Shown in pieces: positions 15,847 to 22,581 of a stretch of DNA of 22,581 nucleotides (position 1 is the stretch's first letter; each line of letters starts with the position of its first letter). A program made the translations under genes and the position numbers. The notes below the pieces were generated by a model. That model made no database searches, was not told the origin of the DNA, and saw only the letters and a list, made by a program, of their open reading frames with translations. This DNA is from an uncultured Porphyromonadaceae bacterium (GTDB lineage: Bacteria > Bacteroidota > Bacteroidia > Bacteroidales > Muribaculaceae), in contig UQER01000035.1 of assembly GCA_900540205.1 (NCBI GenBank), forward strand, positions 1 through 22,581, in the 5' to 3' direction.

Positions 15847-15865
15847 AAGCCGCGGCTGATGGATG

Positions 15866-17134
15866 TTATTCTTTTACCGGGCGGAGCGACAGGTAGTATC
15901 TGCCGGTGGCCTTGATGTAGGTGAGAACTGCGATGCCGGTGAATTCTTCCTCGATCTTGATGTTGCCGTCGGTGCCGAGGGGATACTTCTGGGCGGGAAC
16001 AATGGCGGTACCGTTGCCGCCGAGGTTCACTGCACTCCAGTCAGCGTCGGCCACTTTGAATTCAGCGTCCTTCTGGATGGTGACAACGCCGGTTTCCCAT
16101 ACGTTGGCCGATTTTGTGGTCTTGAACTCGTAGGTTACGTCAAGTCCGCCGTTCAGCCAGTCGTTCATGCTGCCGCGCAGATAGATGCCGGAAGCCTGAC
16201 CAGGTGTGGCTGCTTCGGAGGAAACGAATTTCACTTTCCACGCTTCGCCCTTGCCCTGGATGTAGATGGCGCCGGCAAAGTCGTTGGCCATGTTGATGTT
16301 GGCCTGGTCGTTCCACAGGCAGTCAATCCATTCGTCCATTGTCGGGCTGGAACCGAGGGTGAGGTTGAGGTCTGCCCAGCTCTGTCCTGCAATCTTGAAT
16401 GCCTGAGTTGTGGCAATCTCGATGTAGGGGAGCAGATAGGTGTTGGCCTCCTGGGTGGTGAGGAAGTTGTATTTCTCCAGTTCCTCCAGGTTCATCGGGT
16501 TAGCGCCGAACTGGGTGTCGAGCCATCCGTTCATGTCACCGCGCACATAGTAGTTGGTGGGCTGGTCCGGAGCAATCTGGGCTGCGGGAGCCATGACAAC
16601 CTGGATGTTCTTGTAGCAGATGGTGTTGGAGGTGAAGGCCGTGTTGGGAATCACCACGTGTTTGTCGGTAACCACATTGGCACGCAGACGCATGTAGACG
16701 GGCATGTAGTCGGTGGGCACCTGTGTTTCCTCTGTGATGTCGAGCATGGTGAAGATTCCCTGTGCAACGTCGTTGAGGGGAACGCTGATGTTGCTGAGGT
16801 CCTGGAATGTGCCGAGTTCCACCAGAGCGGGGATTTCGTCACCGGCCACTGCCGGTGTGGTGAAATCTTTGTCGAGCGACATCTGGAGCACATAGTCGAC
16901 GGTGGCTGCATAGCCGTATTCGGTGGGCTGCGATGCTGTCAGGACAATGTTATTGCCCTTGTTGTCCTCGGTGATCTGCAGGCCGGAATTGGCTTCGGGC
17001 GGAGTGTTGAGGAAGTCGAGCACCTGGTCGCCCTCATGTGTAATCAGTGTGGGGTTGTCTGCTTTGGGGTCGTCGCAGGCGCTGAACGCAACTCCGACCA
17101 TTAAAGCGGCAAACAATATTGATAATTTTTTCAT
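15866..17134 (-). CDS. SusE-like surface glycan-binding lipoprotein
   Basis: The 422-residue product begins with a lipoprotein signal peptide ending in FSAC (Cys20), followed by DDPKAD. The next part (about 22-180) fits the SusE N-terminal immunoglobulin-like domain: it runs through ITEDNKGNNIVLTASQP and VDYVLQMSLDKDF, as in many SusE relatives. Two repeat modules follow, opening with YYVRGDMNGWL (Trp204) and IYLRGSMNDWLNGG (Trp326). The plan of one N-terminal domain plus two binding modules is that of SusE, an outer-membrane lipoprotein that binds glycan outside the cell. It lies 50 bases behind the susD-like gene and 93 bases before the susF-like gene in one operon. It has one module fewer than its paralogue downstream, as in the classical Sus system. 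The substrate is inferred to be an alpha-glucan, with modest certainty. Confidence 0.86.
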   Translation of the reverse strand: MKKLSILFAALMVGVAFSACDDPKADNPTLITHEGDQVLDFLNTPPEANSGLQITEDNKGNNIVLTASQPTEYGYAATVDYVLQMSLDKDFTTPAVAGDEIPALVELGTFQDLSNISVPLNDVAQGIFTMLDITEETQVPTDYMPVYMRLRANVVTDKHVVIPNTAFTSNTICYKNIQVVMAPAAQIAPDQPTNYYVRGDMNGWLDTQFGANPMNLEELEKYNFLTTQEANTYLLPYIEIATTQAFKIAGQSWADLNLTLGSSPTMDEWIDCLWNDQANINMANDFAGAIYIQGKGEAWKVKFVSSEAATPGQASGIYLRGSMNDWLNGGLDVTYEFKTTKSANVWETGVVTIQKDAEFKVADADWSAVNLGGNGTAIVPAQKYPLGTDGNIKIEEEFTGIAVLTYIKATGRYYLSLRPVKE

Positions 17135-17184
17135 TTCTTTCTGTTTTGATGCTTTGGGTTAATGCTGAATTAGCGTGGTCGGAA

Positions 17185-18777
17185 TCAATTGAATCCGGGA
17201 TTCTGCTTGAGGTCTGGCTGAGCCGCGATGATGTTGGCCGGGATCGGGAGCAGGTTGTACTGTGAGCCGATAGCGACGCCTTCAGCCGTGTAACCCTTCC
17301 AGGGCCATACCATCTGGTTGGGGCCGGTGAAGCGGTCGTTGCGGATGAGGTCGGAGCGGCGGGTGCATTCGTAGTAGAGCTCGCGTGAACGCTCGTCAAG
17401 CAGGTTGTCGAATGTAAGGTCGGCCAAGCCCCAGCTGCCCAGGCCGGCACGGTTACGCACGTAGTTGATGCCTGCAAGGGCTTCGGTCTGGTCGCCCACA
17501 CCGTGCATGAAGCATTCAGTGCGCATCAGGTAGACGTCGGCCAGACGGATGAGAGCCAGGTCGGAGTTGCAGAACGAGTAGGAATCTCTCAGCACGAGGT
17601 TCCCGGAGTTGTCTTCTTTCACGAGGTTGGTCCATTTGATGGCCTGATAGCCTGCGGTGCTGAATGTACCGAACGCAACGTTGTCGGTCTCCTTGCCGTC
17701 GCGGATCCAGAACTGCCAGCGTTTGTCCTCGGGATTGGATTCGAAGCGCTCCGACAGCAGTTTGCCTGCGGTCAGACATGACCATGATTCGAGCGAGCCG
17801 TACATACCCTCAGAGAGTGATGCCAGCAGCATGAACGACGGGCCGCCGTAGCTCTGAGCCTTGATTGCATCGAAAGGCACGCCCCAGAGGATTTCGTTCT
17901 CGGCAACGTTGCCGCCGCCGGGCATGTACTCCTCGTTGTTGCCGCAGAACAGATAGATGTAGTGCTGTGCGAGGCCGGAACCCTGATAACCGCCCCCTTT
18001 ATGGCGGTTGATGATGTTGTTGCAGCGGGTGAGGCACTTGTCCCAAGCTTCAACACCGGCATAAACGGGAGCATTGAGATAGAGACGTGCAAGGAGAGCC
18101 TCGACGCCGTCGATACCTACACGGCCGTAGACAGGCACCTGAGGCATGTTGCCGTTGTCCACGATGTCAGTGAGTTCAGCTTCGAGCCAGTTGTAAAGCT
18201 CGGCGCGGCTTACCTGGGGCGAGCCTTCGCCGTCGGGCTTGCTTACGGCCAGTGTTACATTACCGAACATGTCGCAGAGCCAGTAGTAGGTGAAAGCGCG
18301 GAGGGCGCGAACCTCAGTGCGCATTGCCAGAACTTCGGGGTCTGCCATCCCTTCGGTCACCTCAAGGAAGGTGTTGCAGGTGGCCACGTGCTGATAGAAG
18401 CGCTGGTAGGCGGTGAGAACCTGAAGGTTGGCCGAGCCGTAGGATGTGCATACGAGGTCGTCAAGACCGTTGTCTTTCCAGATCCAGAAAGCCTCGTCGG
18501 TGGTCATTTCGTTGAGGGCGAACAGCAGACGCACATAGACGGATGCACCTGCATCGGGCACGGAAAGGTTGGATTCGCCGGGGCCGGTTGTGGAGCAGAA
18601 GCCGAGGTTTGCATAACATTGGGCGAAAGAGTTCTGGATGAACTCCATGCTGGAGGTGTCAGCAGATGTCTGGGAGGGGTCGATGGGCTCGAGGTCGAGG
18701 TCGCCGACACACGAGGCTGTCGACAGGCCAAGACTCAGTGCCACTCCACCAAGCATCAGATATTTTTTGATATTCAT
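17185..18777 (-). CDS. SusD/RagB-type glycan-binding lipoprotein
   Basis: The 530-residue product has a signal peptide ending in TASC (Cys23) and the typical length and motifs of SusD. These are MTTDEAFWIWKDNGLDDL in the N-terminal part, YQRFYQHVATCNTFLE (a tetratricopeptide-type helix), EVRALRAFTYYWLCDMFGNV, LLDERSRELYYECTRRSDL near the C-terminus, and the ending LLPIPANIIAAQPDLKQNPG. SusD proteins form the lid of the SusC transporter on the outer face of the outer membrane and bind the incoming glycan. The gene starts 27 bases after the susC-like gene, so the two are surely cotranscribed and coordinately made. Several aromatic residues (for example in EAFWIWKD) could stack on sugars, but I cannot assign the binding site from sequence alone. 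Confidence 0.95.
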   Translation of the reverse strand: MNIKKYLMLGGVALSLGLSTASCVGDLDLEPIDPSQTSADTSSMEFIQNSFAQCYANLGFCSTTGPGESNLSVPDAGASVYVRLLFALNEMTTDEAFWIWKDNGLDDLVCTSYGSANLQVLTAYQRFYQHVATCNTFLEVTEGMADPEVLAMRTEVRALRAFTYYWLCDMFGNVTLAVSKPDGEGSPQVSRAELYNWLEAELTDIVDNGNMPQVPVYGRVGIDGVEALLARLYLNAPVYAGVEAWDKCLTRCNNIINRHKGGGYQGSGLAQHYIYLFCGNNEEYMPGGGNVAENEILWGVPFDAIKAQSYGGPSFMLLASLSEGMYGSLESWSCLTAGKLLSERFESNPEDKRWQFWIRDGKETDNVAFGTFSTAGYQAIKWTNLVKEDNSGNLVLRDSYSFCNSDLALIRLADVYLMRTECFMHGVGDQTEALAGINYVRNRAGLGSWGLADLTFDNLLDERSRELYYECTRRSDLIRNDRFTGPNQMVWPWKGYTAEGVAIGSQYNLLPIPANIIAAQPDLKQNPGFN

Positions 18778-18804
18778 TGTGATTCAGTTTAAAGTTTATG
18801 ATGA

Positions 18805-21800
18805 TTAGAAAGTGGCTACGAGGCCGAGCGAGTAAGTGGTGGAACGGGGGTAGGGGGATGAATCCACGCCGGAGAACACTTCAGGATCCACGCCGTTGTA
18901 CTTGGTGATCACGAAGGGGTTCTGAACGCCGGCAAACAGGCGCAGGCGCAGGTTGTTCTTCAGGAGGTTGTCCCATGTGTAACCCAGTGTGATGTTGTCG
19001 CAGCGGAGGAACGATGCGTTGCGCAGGTAGTAGTCGGAGAGTTCCTGCTGGCTGCTGAAGTAATGGTCGGCCTCAACGAGGTTGTGCAGACCGTACTGGA
19101 ACATGCGGTCGTAGTAACCGTTCGACGATTCAACGTTGTTGTACAGGTAGTTGCCGATGGAGGCGCGCAGCGAGAAGCCGAGGTCCCATGCTTTGTAGCG
19201 GAACTGCGAGCCGAATGTCATGGTCACCTTCGGGTCCTTCTGATGGTTGAGCACGCGGTCGAGGTTGTCGATCTGTCCGTCGCCGTTCTGGTCAACGTAG
19301 ACACCTTCGAGGGGGGTGCCGTTTTCGTCATAAACCTGCTGGTAGAGCCAGAATGTGTTGGCTGCGTAACCGACCTTGTTTGCCATGGCCTTCTGTCCCT
19401 GTGCGCCGATGCCGTCGCCTGTTTCGTAAACGGCGTTGTTGTCGTTAAGTTTGGTAATCTTGTTGTGGTTGTAGCCCACGTTGTAGGTCAGGATCCATGT
19501 AAAGTCGTTTGTGACGATGGGGCGTGCGGTAAGGTTGAATTCAACACCGTAGTTCTCGAGGTCGCCGATGTTCTTGTGGAGCATGTTCACTGTCGACGAG
19601 CCGGCGGGTACGGTTACGTAGCTGAGAAGGTCGGTGGTCTTGCGGAAGTATCCTTCGATGCTACCCATGATGCGGTTGTTGAGGAAACCGAAGTCGATGC
19701 CGACATTGTAGCTGGTGGTTGTTTCCCATTTAAGTTTGTCGTTGTAGCCGTTGGCGAAGTAGGGGTTGTACCATCCGTTGAGACCGTTGGGGTAGAGCAC
19801 TGAGCCCTGGCTCTGCTGATATGTGACGGTGTAATTGTTCCACGAACCTACGTCCTGCTGACCGGTCTGACCCCAGCCCAGACGGAGCTTAAGGTCGGAG
19901 AGCCATCCGGCTGCATCCTGCATCCACGATTCGTTGTTGATGCGCCATGCGAGGGCGGCAGCGGGGAAGTAGCCCCAGCGGTTGTCCTTGTTGAAGCGCG
20001 ATGTGGCATCGGCACGGAGTGTGAAGGTGAGGAGGTAGCGGTTCTTGAACTGGTAGTTGAGACGTCCGAAGAACGAGAGCAGCTGCAGGTGGCCCTTGCT
20101 GTAGTAAACGCCGTCCTCCGAAAGGGGAGAGGGAACGAAGGGCACGCCGATGGGGTGATTGCTGATGTCGGTGGGCACTACATTGAGGATGTAGGGAGCC
20201 TCGCCGTTGGCTGCGTTGGGGTTGGGCTGTGCGAAGTAATATTCGTCGGTGTAGGGCACCGAGCCGCTGTTGTGGCTCTCGGTGTAGACGCGGTTCCAGG
20301 TGTAACCGGCTGTCACGTCGAGGTCGGATTCGATGGCTTCGAATTCCTTCTTGTAGTTGAGGTAGAATTCGAGAAGGGTGTTGCTGTTGAACTGATAGAG
20401 GCCTGCCTGGTCGTTGTAGCCGCCGCCGAACTGCTGGTAGCCGTTTTTCCAGGAGATACCCGAGTTGGCTGCGATCTCGTGGGTTTCGTTGGTCTTGCTG
20501 ACGTCGTAACCGAGGTTGAGGTTGGCGTGGAGTTCGGGGAGGAAGTGGAACGAGTAGTCGAGCTGCAGGTTACCGTTGCTGCGGTAAACGTTGGCGAAGT
20601 TGTTGTTCTCCAGAAGGTTCGACACAGGGTTGATGTCGGCGTTCGACATGAAACCTATACCCGACATGTTGTACTTGCTCTTTGTCTGGGTAACCTGGTA
20701 GAAACCGTTGAACAGATACTGCTGACCGGCATTGCCCTGTACGGGGATGTTGGTGTAGACAGGCTGTGTGGGGTTGTAGGAGATGGCGTTGTAGACTGCG
20801 CCCGAATCGCCGAAGCGGTTGCGGATGTAGTAGCCTTTCACGTTGGCGTTTACGCTCAGGTGGTTGTCAAAGAATTTGGGAGTGAGGTTGAAGCCCACGG
20901 TGACACGGTCCATCTTTGATGTCTTGATGATACCGTTCGAGTTGGTGTAGCTTGCCGACACGCGGTAGGGGAGCCATCCGGCTGTGCCGCCTACGGCAAG
21001 GTTGTAGTCGGACGATACGGTGGTGCGGAGCACTTCGTCCTGCCAGTCTGTGTTGGTGTCACCCAGGAAGATGCCGTGGTCGGCGTCGGTGTAGGTGCCC
21101 TGAGCTTTCAGGGTAGAGATGAAAGTGTTGGCATCCATCGCCTTCCAGGTTTTGCGGGCGGTGTTCACGTACATGTTGGCCGAGAAGCTTACCTGAGGCT
21201 TGCCTGACTGGCCTTTCTTGGTGGTCACGATGATCACACCGTTAGATGCGCGCGCACCGTAGATGGCGGTGGCGGAGGCGTCCTTGAGGACGGTCATGCT
21301 CTCGATGTTCTCGGGCGAGATCATTGCCAGGGGGTTCGACATACCCTGAACGCTGTTGGCCGACAGGGGCACACCGTCGAGCACGATGAGGGGGTCGTTG
21401 CTGGCGCTCAGTGAGGAACCACCGCGGATGCGGATGTTGGCAGCACCTTCGGGGCCGCCGCTTTGGGTTACCACAACGCCCGGGGTCTGACCCACGAGCA
21501 TGTCCTGAACGGAGGTTGCCAGACCGGCTTCCACTTCGTCAGGCTTGATGACTGCTACCGAACCGGTGGCGTCGGATTTCTTGACTGTACCGTAACCGAT
21601 TGCCACAACTTCGTTGAGCATCACGGAGTTTTCCTTCATGGTCACGTTGATTGTGGTCTGGCCATTGACAGCGACTGTCTGAGGGTCGTAGCCCACGTAC
21701 GAGAATACGAGGGTGGCATTGGAAGCGACATTGATGGTGTAGTGTCCGTCGATGTCGGTCGATGTGCCTGTCGATGTGCCTTGGGCAAGGATACTTGCAC

Positions 21801-21936
21801 CGATCAGCGGTTCACCTGTAGGGTCGGTGACCGTACCGCTCACGGCGATAGTCTGCGCGTTCACTCCGAAGGTGAAGAGCAGACCGATCAGCAGGAAAAA
21901 TATTTTCCTGGCGATTCCTGTTTGTGAATGTTTCAT
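18805..21936 (-). CDS. SusC/RagA-type TonB-dependent glycan transporter
   Basis: The 1043-residue protein has a signal peptide ending near VNAQ and an N-terminal carboxypeptidase-regulatory-like domain (about 30-115, from VSGTVTDPTGEPLIGASI through LVFSYVGYDPQTVAVN). The SusC signature NEVVAIGYGTVKKSDATGSV comes next, followed by a plug domain with IRGGSSLSASNDPLIVLDGV and SMTVLKDASATAIYGARASN, and a long beta-barrel ending in the aromatic SLGLVATF. It imports oligosaccharides through the outer membrane using TonB energy, paired with the SusD-like lid. There is no STN domain before the regulatory-like domain, so signalling to an anti-sigma factor by this protein is unlikely. Regulation is more likely by a sensor or activator encoded elsewhere. 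A consensus promoter lies about 245 bases upstream, giving a long leader. Confidence 0.96.
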   Translation of the reverse strand: MKHSQTGIARKIFFLLIGLLFTFGVNAQTIAVSGTVTDPTGEPLIGASILAQGTSTGTSTDIDGHYTINVASNATLVFSYVGYDPQTVAVNGQTTINVTMKENSVMLNEVVAIGYGTVKKSDATGSVAVIKPDEVEAGLATSVQDMLVGQTPGVVVTQSGGPEGAANIRIRGGSSLSASNDPLIVLDGVPLSANSVQGMSNPLAMISPENIESMTVLKDASATAIYGARASNGVIIVTTKKGQSGKPQVSFSANMYVNTARKTWKAMDANTFISTLKAQGTYTDADHGIFLGDTNTDWQDEVLRTTVSSDYNLAVGGTAGWLPYRVSASYTNSNGIIKTSKMDRVTVGFNLTPKFFDNHLSVNANVKGYYIRNRFGDSGAVYNAISYNPTQPVYTNIPVQGNAGQQYLFNGFYQVTQTKSKYNMSGIGFMSNADINPVSNLLENNNFANVYRSNGNLQLDYSFHFLPELHANLNLGYDVSKTNETHEIAANSGISWKNGYQQFGGGYNDQAGLYQFNSNTLLEFYLNYKKEFEAIESDLDVTAGYTWNRVYTESHNSGSVPYTDEYYFAQPNPNAANGEAPYILNVVPTDISNHPIGVPFVPSPLSEDGVYYSKGHLQLLSFFGRLNYQFKNRYLLTFTLRADATSRFNKDNRWGYFPAAALAWRINNESWMQDAAGWLSDLKLRLGWGQTGQQDVGSWNNYTVTYQQSQGSVLYPNGLNGWYNPYFANGYNDKLKWETTTSYNVGIDFGFLNNRIMGSIEGYFRKTTDLLSYVTVPAGSSTVNMLHKNIGDLENYGVEFNLTARPIVTNDFTWILTYNVGYNHNKITKLNDNNAVYETGDGIGAQGQKAMANKVGYAANTFWLYQQVYDENGTPLEGVYVDQNGDGQIDNLDRVLNHQKDPKVTMTFGSQFRYKAWDLGFSLRASIGNYLYNNVESSNGYYDRMFQYGLHNLVEADHYFSSQQELSDYYLRNASFLRCDNITLGYTWDNLLKNNLRLRLFAGVQNPFVITKYNGVDPEVFSGVDSSPYPRSTTYSLGLVATF

Positions 21937-21950
21937 TTAAAATAGATTTG
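21921..21950 (+). promoter_or_regulatory. Candidate antisense promoter at the susC-like start
   Basis: The plus strand has TTTG (21921-21924), 18 bases, then TAGATTTG (21943-21950). Both boxes match, with spacing one base shorter than ideal. A transcript from here would run antisense to the susC-like leader. The first box lies within the susC-like coding region, so part of the match may be chance. Confidence 0.35.
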
Positions 21951-22180
21951 GTATTAATGAATTTCTTGTAAGATTTTTCTTGATTTCAATGTCCTTTCAA
22001 TGGTTTGGTCAGTGCTGGTGCAACAGCAGTCTGCGGTGTGCTCGCTCCTCTGAGTGAATGGTGCAGCTACTTGGCTGTCAATGATAAATAGGATACATGC
22101 TGCGTAATGGCATGCGCCAGTTCTCACGGACTTGTTAAGGTGCTGTTGAATGTCTACACATTTTTTAAGAGAATCACGTA

Positions 22181-22211
22181 CAAAATTATTTATTTTTAGT
22201 CATCTGACAAA
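22181..22211 (-). promoter_or_regulatory. Consensus promoter of the sus-type operon
   Basis: On the minus strand this reads TTTG (22208-22211), exactly 19 bases, then TAATTTTG (22181-22188), a full match to the Bacteroidetes promoter consensus. Transcription should begin near 22175, leaving roughly 240 bases of untranslated leader before the susC-like start codon. It is the best promoter on the correct strand in this region. Confidence 0.8.
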
Positions 22212-22243
22212 GCGGAAAAATATGTTATATAACATAAGGGGCG

Positions 22244-22278
22244 AAAAAGGATGGCGCGCAACACTATGCGCGCCATCC
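22244..22278 (-). terminator. Rho-independent terminator upstream of the sus-type promoter
   Basis: A perfect 12-base-pair stem (22249-22260 with 22267-22278) closes a six-base loop and is followed on the minus strand by five T residues (22244-22248). It lies just upstream of the susC-like promoter and would stop minus-strand transcripts coming from the right, insulating the operon. The plus strand has no T-tract after the stem. Confidence 0.85.
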
Positions 22279-22531
22279 GGAGCAAAGTAAGTTAACTTGT
22301 TTATTATTTAACGAGTTTCTTACGTTTTTGTTTGTGATTTCCTTATGTAAGGGTTGCGTAGTGGTGCAAATATCGGGATAATTTTCAGATTGCACAACTT
22401 CCGCGCAGGAATCGCATGTTAAAAATACAGTGCAAAATTAAGTTAATGCGATTCCATGGGTCGCCCGAAACGAAATGTCTACGTATGAAAATCCACATTT
22501 CCCCATGACAATGCTTTCATCTAATAGTAGG

Positions 22532-22549
22532 GTCGCGACCTGTCGCGAC
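22532..22549. repeat. Two GTCGCGAC palindromes spaced ten bases apart
   Basis: The eight-base palindrome GTCGCGAC occurs at 22532-22539 and again at 22542-22549. The first copy extends to a ten-base palindrome (22531-22540). The repeat period is ten bases, about one helical turn, as in many tandem operator sites. No regulator is known for it, and a role is unproven. Confidence 0.45.
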
Positions 22550-22581
22550 TGCAACCCAGCTGAACGAATGAACCATTTAGT

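Larger units (their letters stand above)
21937..22581. other. Gene-free control region upstream of the susC-like gene
   Basis: No gene can be supported in these 645 bases. From left to right they hold an AT-rich stretch just before the susC-like ATG, then a leader of about 240 bases with several short hairpins (for example TGCTG and CAGCA around a six-base loop near 22015-22030). The consensus minus-strand promoter follows at 22181-22211 and a minus-strand terminator at 22244-22278. Next comes a stretch with many stops in all frames, with one isolated TAATTTTG box at 22433-22440, and finally a pair of GTCGCGAC palindromes at 22532-22549. The gene that the terminator serves is outside the window or absent. 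Confidence 0.7.

Noticed and set aside
15863..17104. Long plus-strand open frame opposite the susE-like gene
   Set aside because: It is a mirror of the real gene: rich in Gly, Val, His and Cys without any domain logic or signal peptide, while the minus strand encodes a clear lipoprotein family.
22438..22581. Minus-strand frame open from the right edge to a TAA at 22438-22440, about 47 codons
   Set aside because: Too short to distinguish from chance, with no recognisable motif or biased codon use, and a promoter-like box lies at its end. It could be the end of a gene outside the window, but I cannot support that.
22505..22581. Plus-strand ATG frame open to the right edge, about 25 codons
   Set aside because: Too short to call, no known N-terminus, and no consensus promoter before it.
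1..22581. CRISPR arrays, tRNA or rRNA genes, insertion sequences
   Set aside because: By eye I found no regularly spaced repeats, no cloverleaf-like sequence in the gaps and no transposase-like protein.

Overview
The window reads as chromosomal DNA of a gut-type Bacteroidales bacterium. The evidence is a complete SusC/SusD/SusE/SusF-type outer-membrane glycan uptake operon, an rsmA-mgtE pair in the order familiar from Bacteroides relatives, a short Wza-type lipoprotein with the YFQD motif after its lipid-anchored cysteine, and promoters of the Bacteroidetes type (TTTG, 19 bases, TAnnTTTG). A family such as Muribaculaceae or Bacteroidaceae is plausible, but the sequence alone does not settle it. 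Almost every gene lies on the minus strand, so transcription runs mostly from right to left.

Right part (about 14.2-22.6 kb): a gene-free control region of 645 bases holds a minus-strand terminator, a consensus promoter and a long leader. It is followed by susC-like, susD-like, susE-like and susF-like genes, closed by a strong hairpin at 14203-14241. Together they encode a TonB-dependent glycan importer, its lid lipoprotein and two surface glycan-binding lipoproteins. No glycan-degrading enzyme is present in the window. A starch-like alpha-glucan is the best guess for the substrate because of the C-D-E-F order, but this is not proven.

Middle part (about 1.4-14.2 kb): a cell-surface or exopolysaccharide synthesis locus. 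It opens with a consensus promoter almost touching the start codon of a GT4 glycosyltransferase. It then runs through a radical SAM protein with extra C-terminal cysteines, a second GT4 enzyme, a divergent glycosyltransferase, a Wza-type export lipoprotein in the opposite orientation, a membrane acyltransferase, a Wzx-type flippase, a Wzy-type polymerase or ligase, a Wzc-type chain-length protein whose kinase domain looks dead, and a second membrane acyltransferase. A textbook terminator ends the locus at 1285-1333. The parts fit a Wzx/Wzy-type pathway: glycosyltransferases build a lipid-linked repeat unit, acyltransferases decorate it, the flippase moves it across the inner membrane, the polymerase extends it, and Wzc and Wza control length and export. 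No initiating sugar-phosphate transferase is in view. The stretch from about 4.4 to 10.55 kb is clearly richer in A and T than its neighbours, as expected of an exchanged, strain-specific cassette.

Left part (1-1.25 kb): the housekeeping genes rsmA (16S rRNA dimethyltransferase) and the 5' end of mgtE (magnesium transporter), probably one operon. The most notable oddities are the kinase-dead Wzc, the inverted wza overlapping its neighbour tail to tail, the radical SAM enzyme among glycosyltransferases, the nearly leaderless glycosyltransferase transcript, and the long susC leader with a possible antisense promoter.
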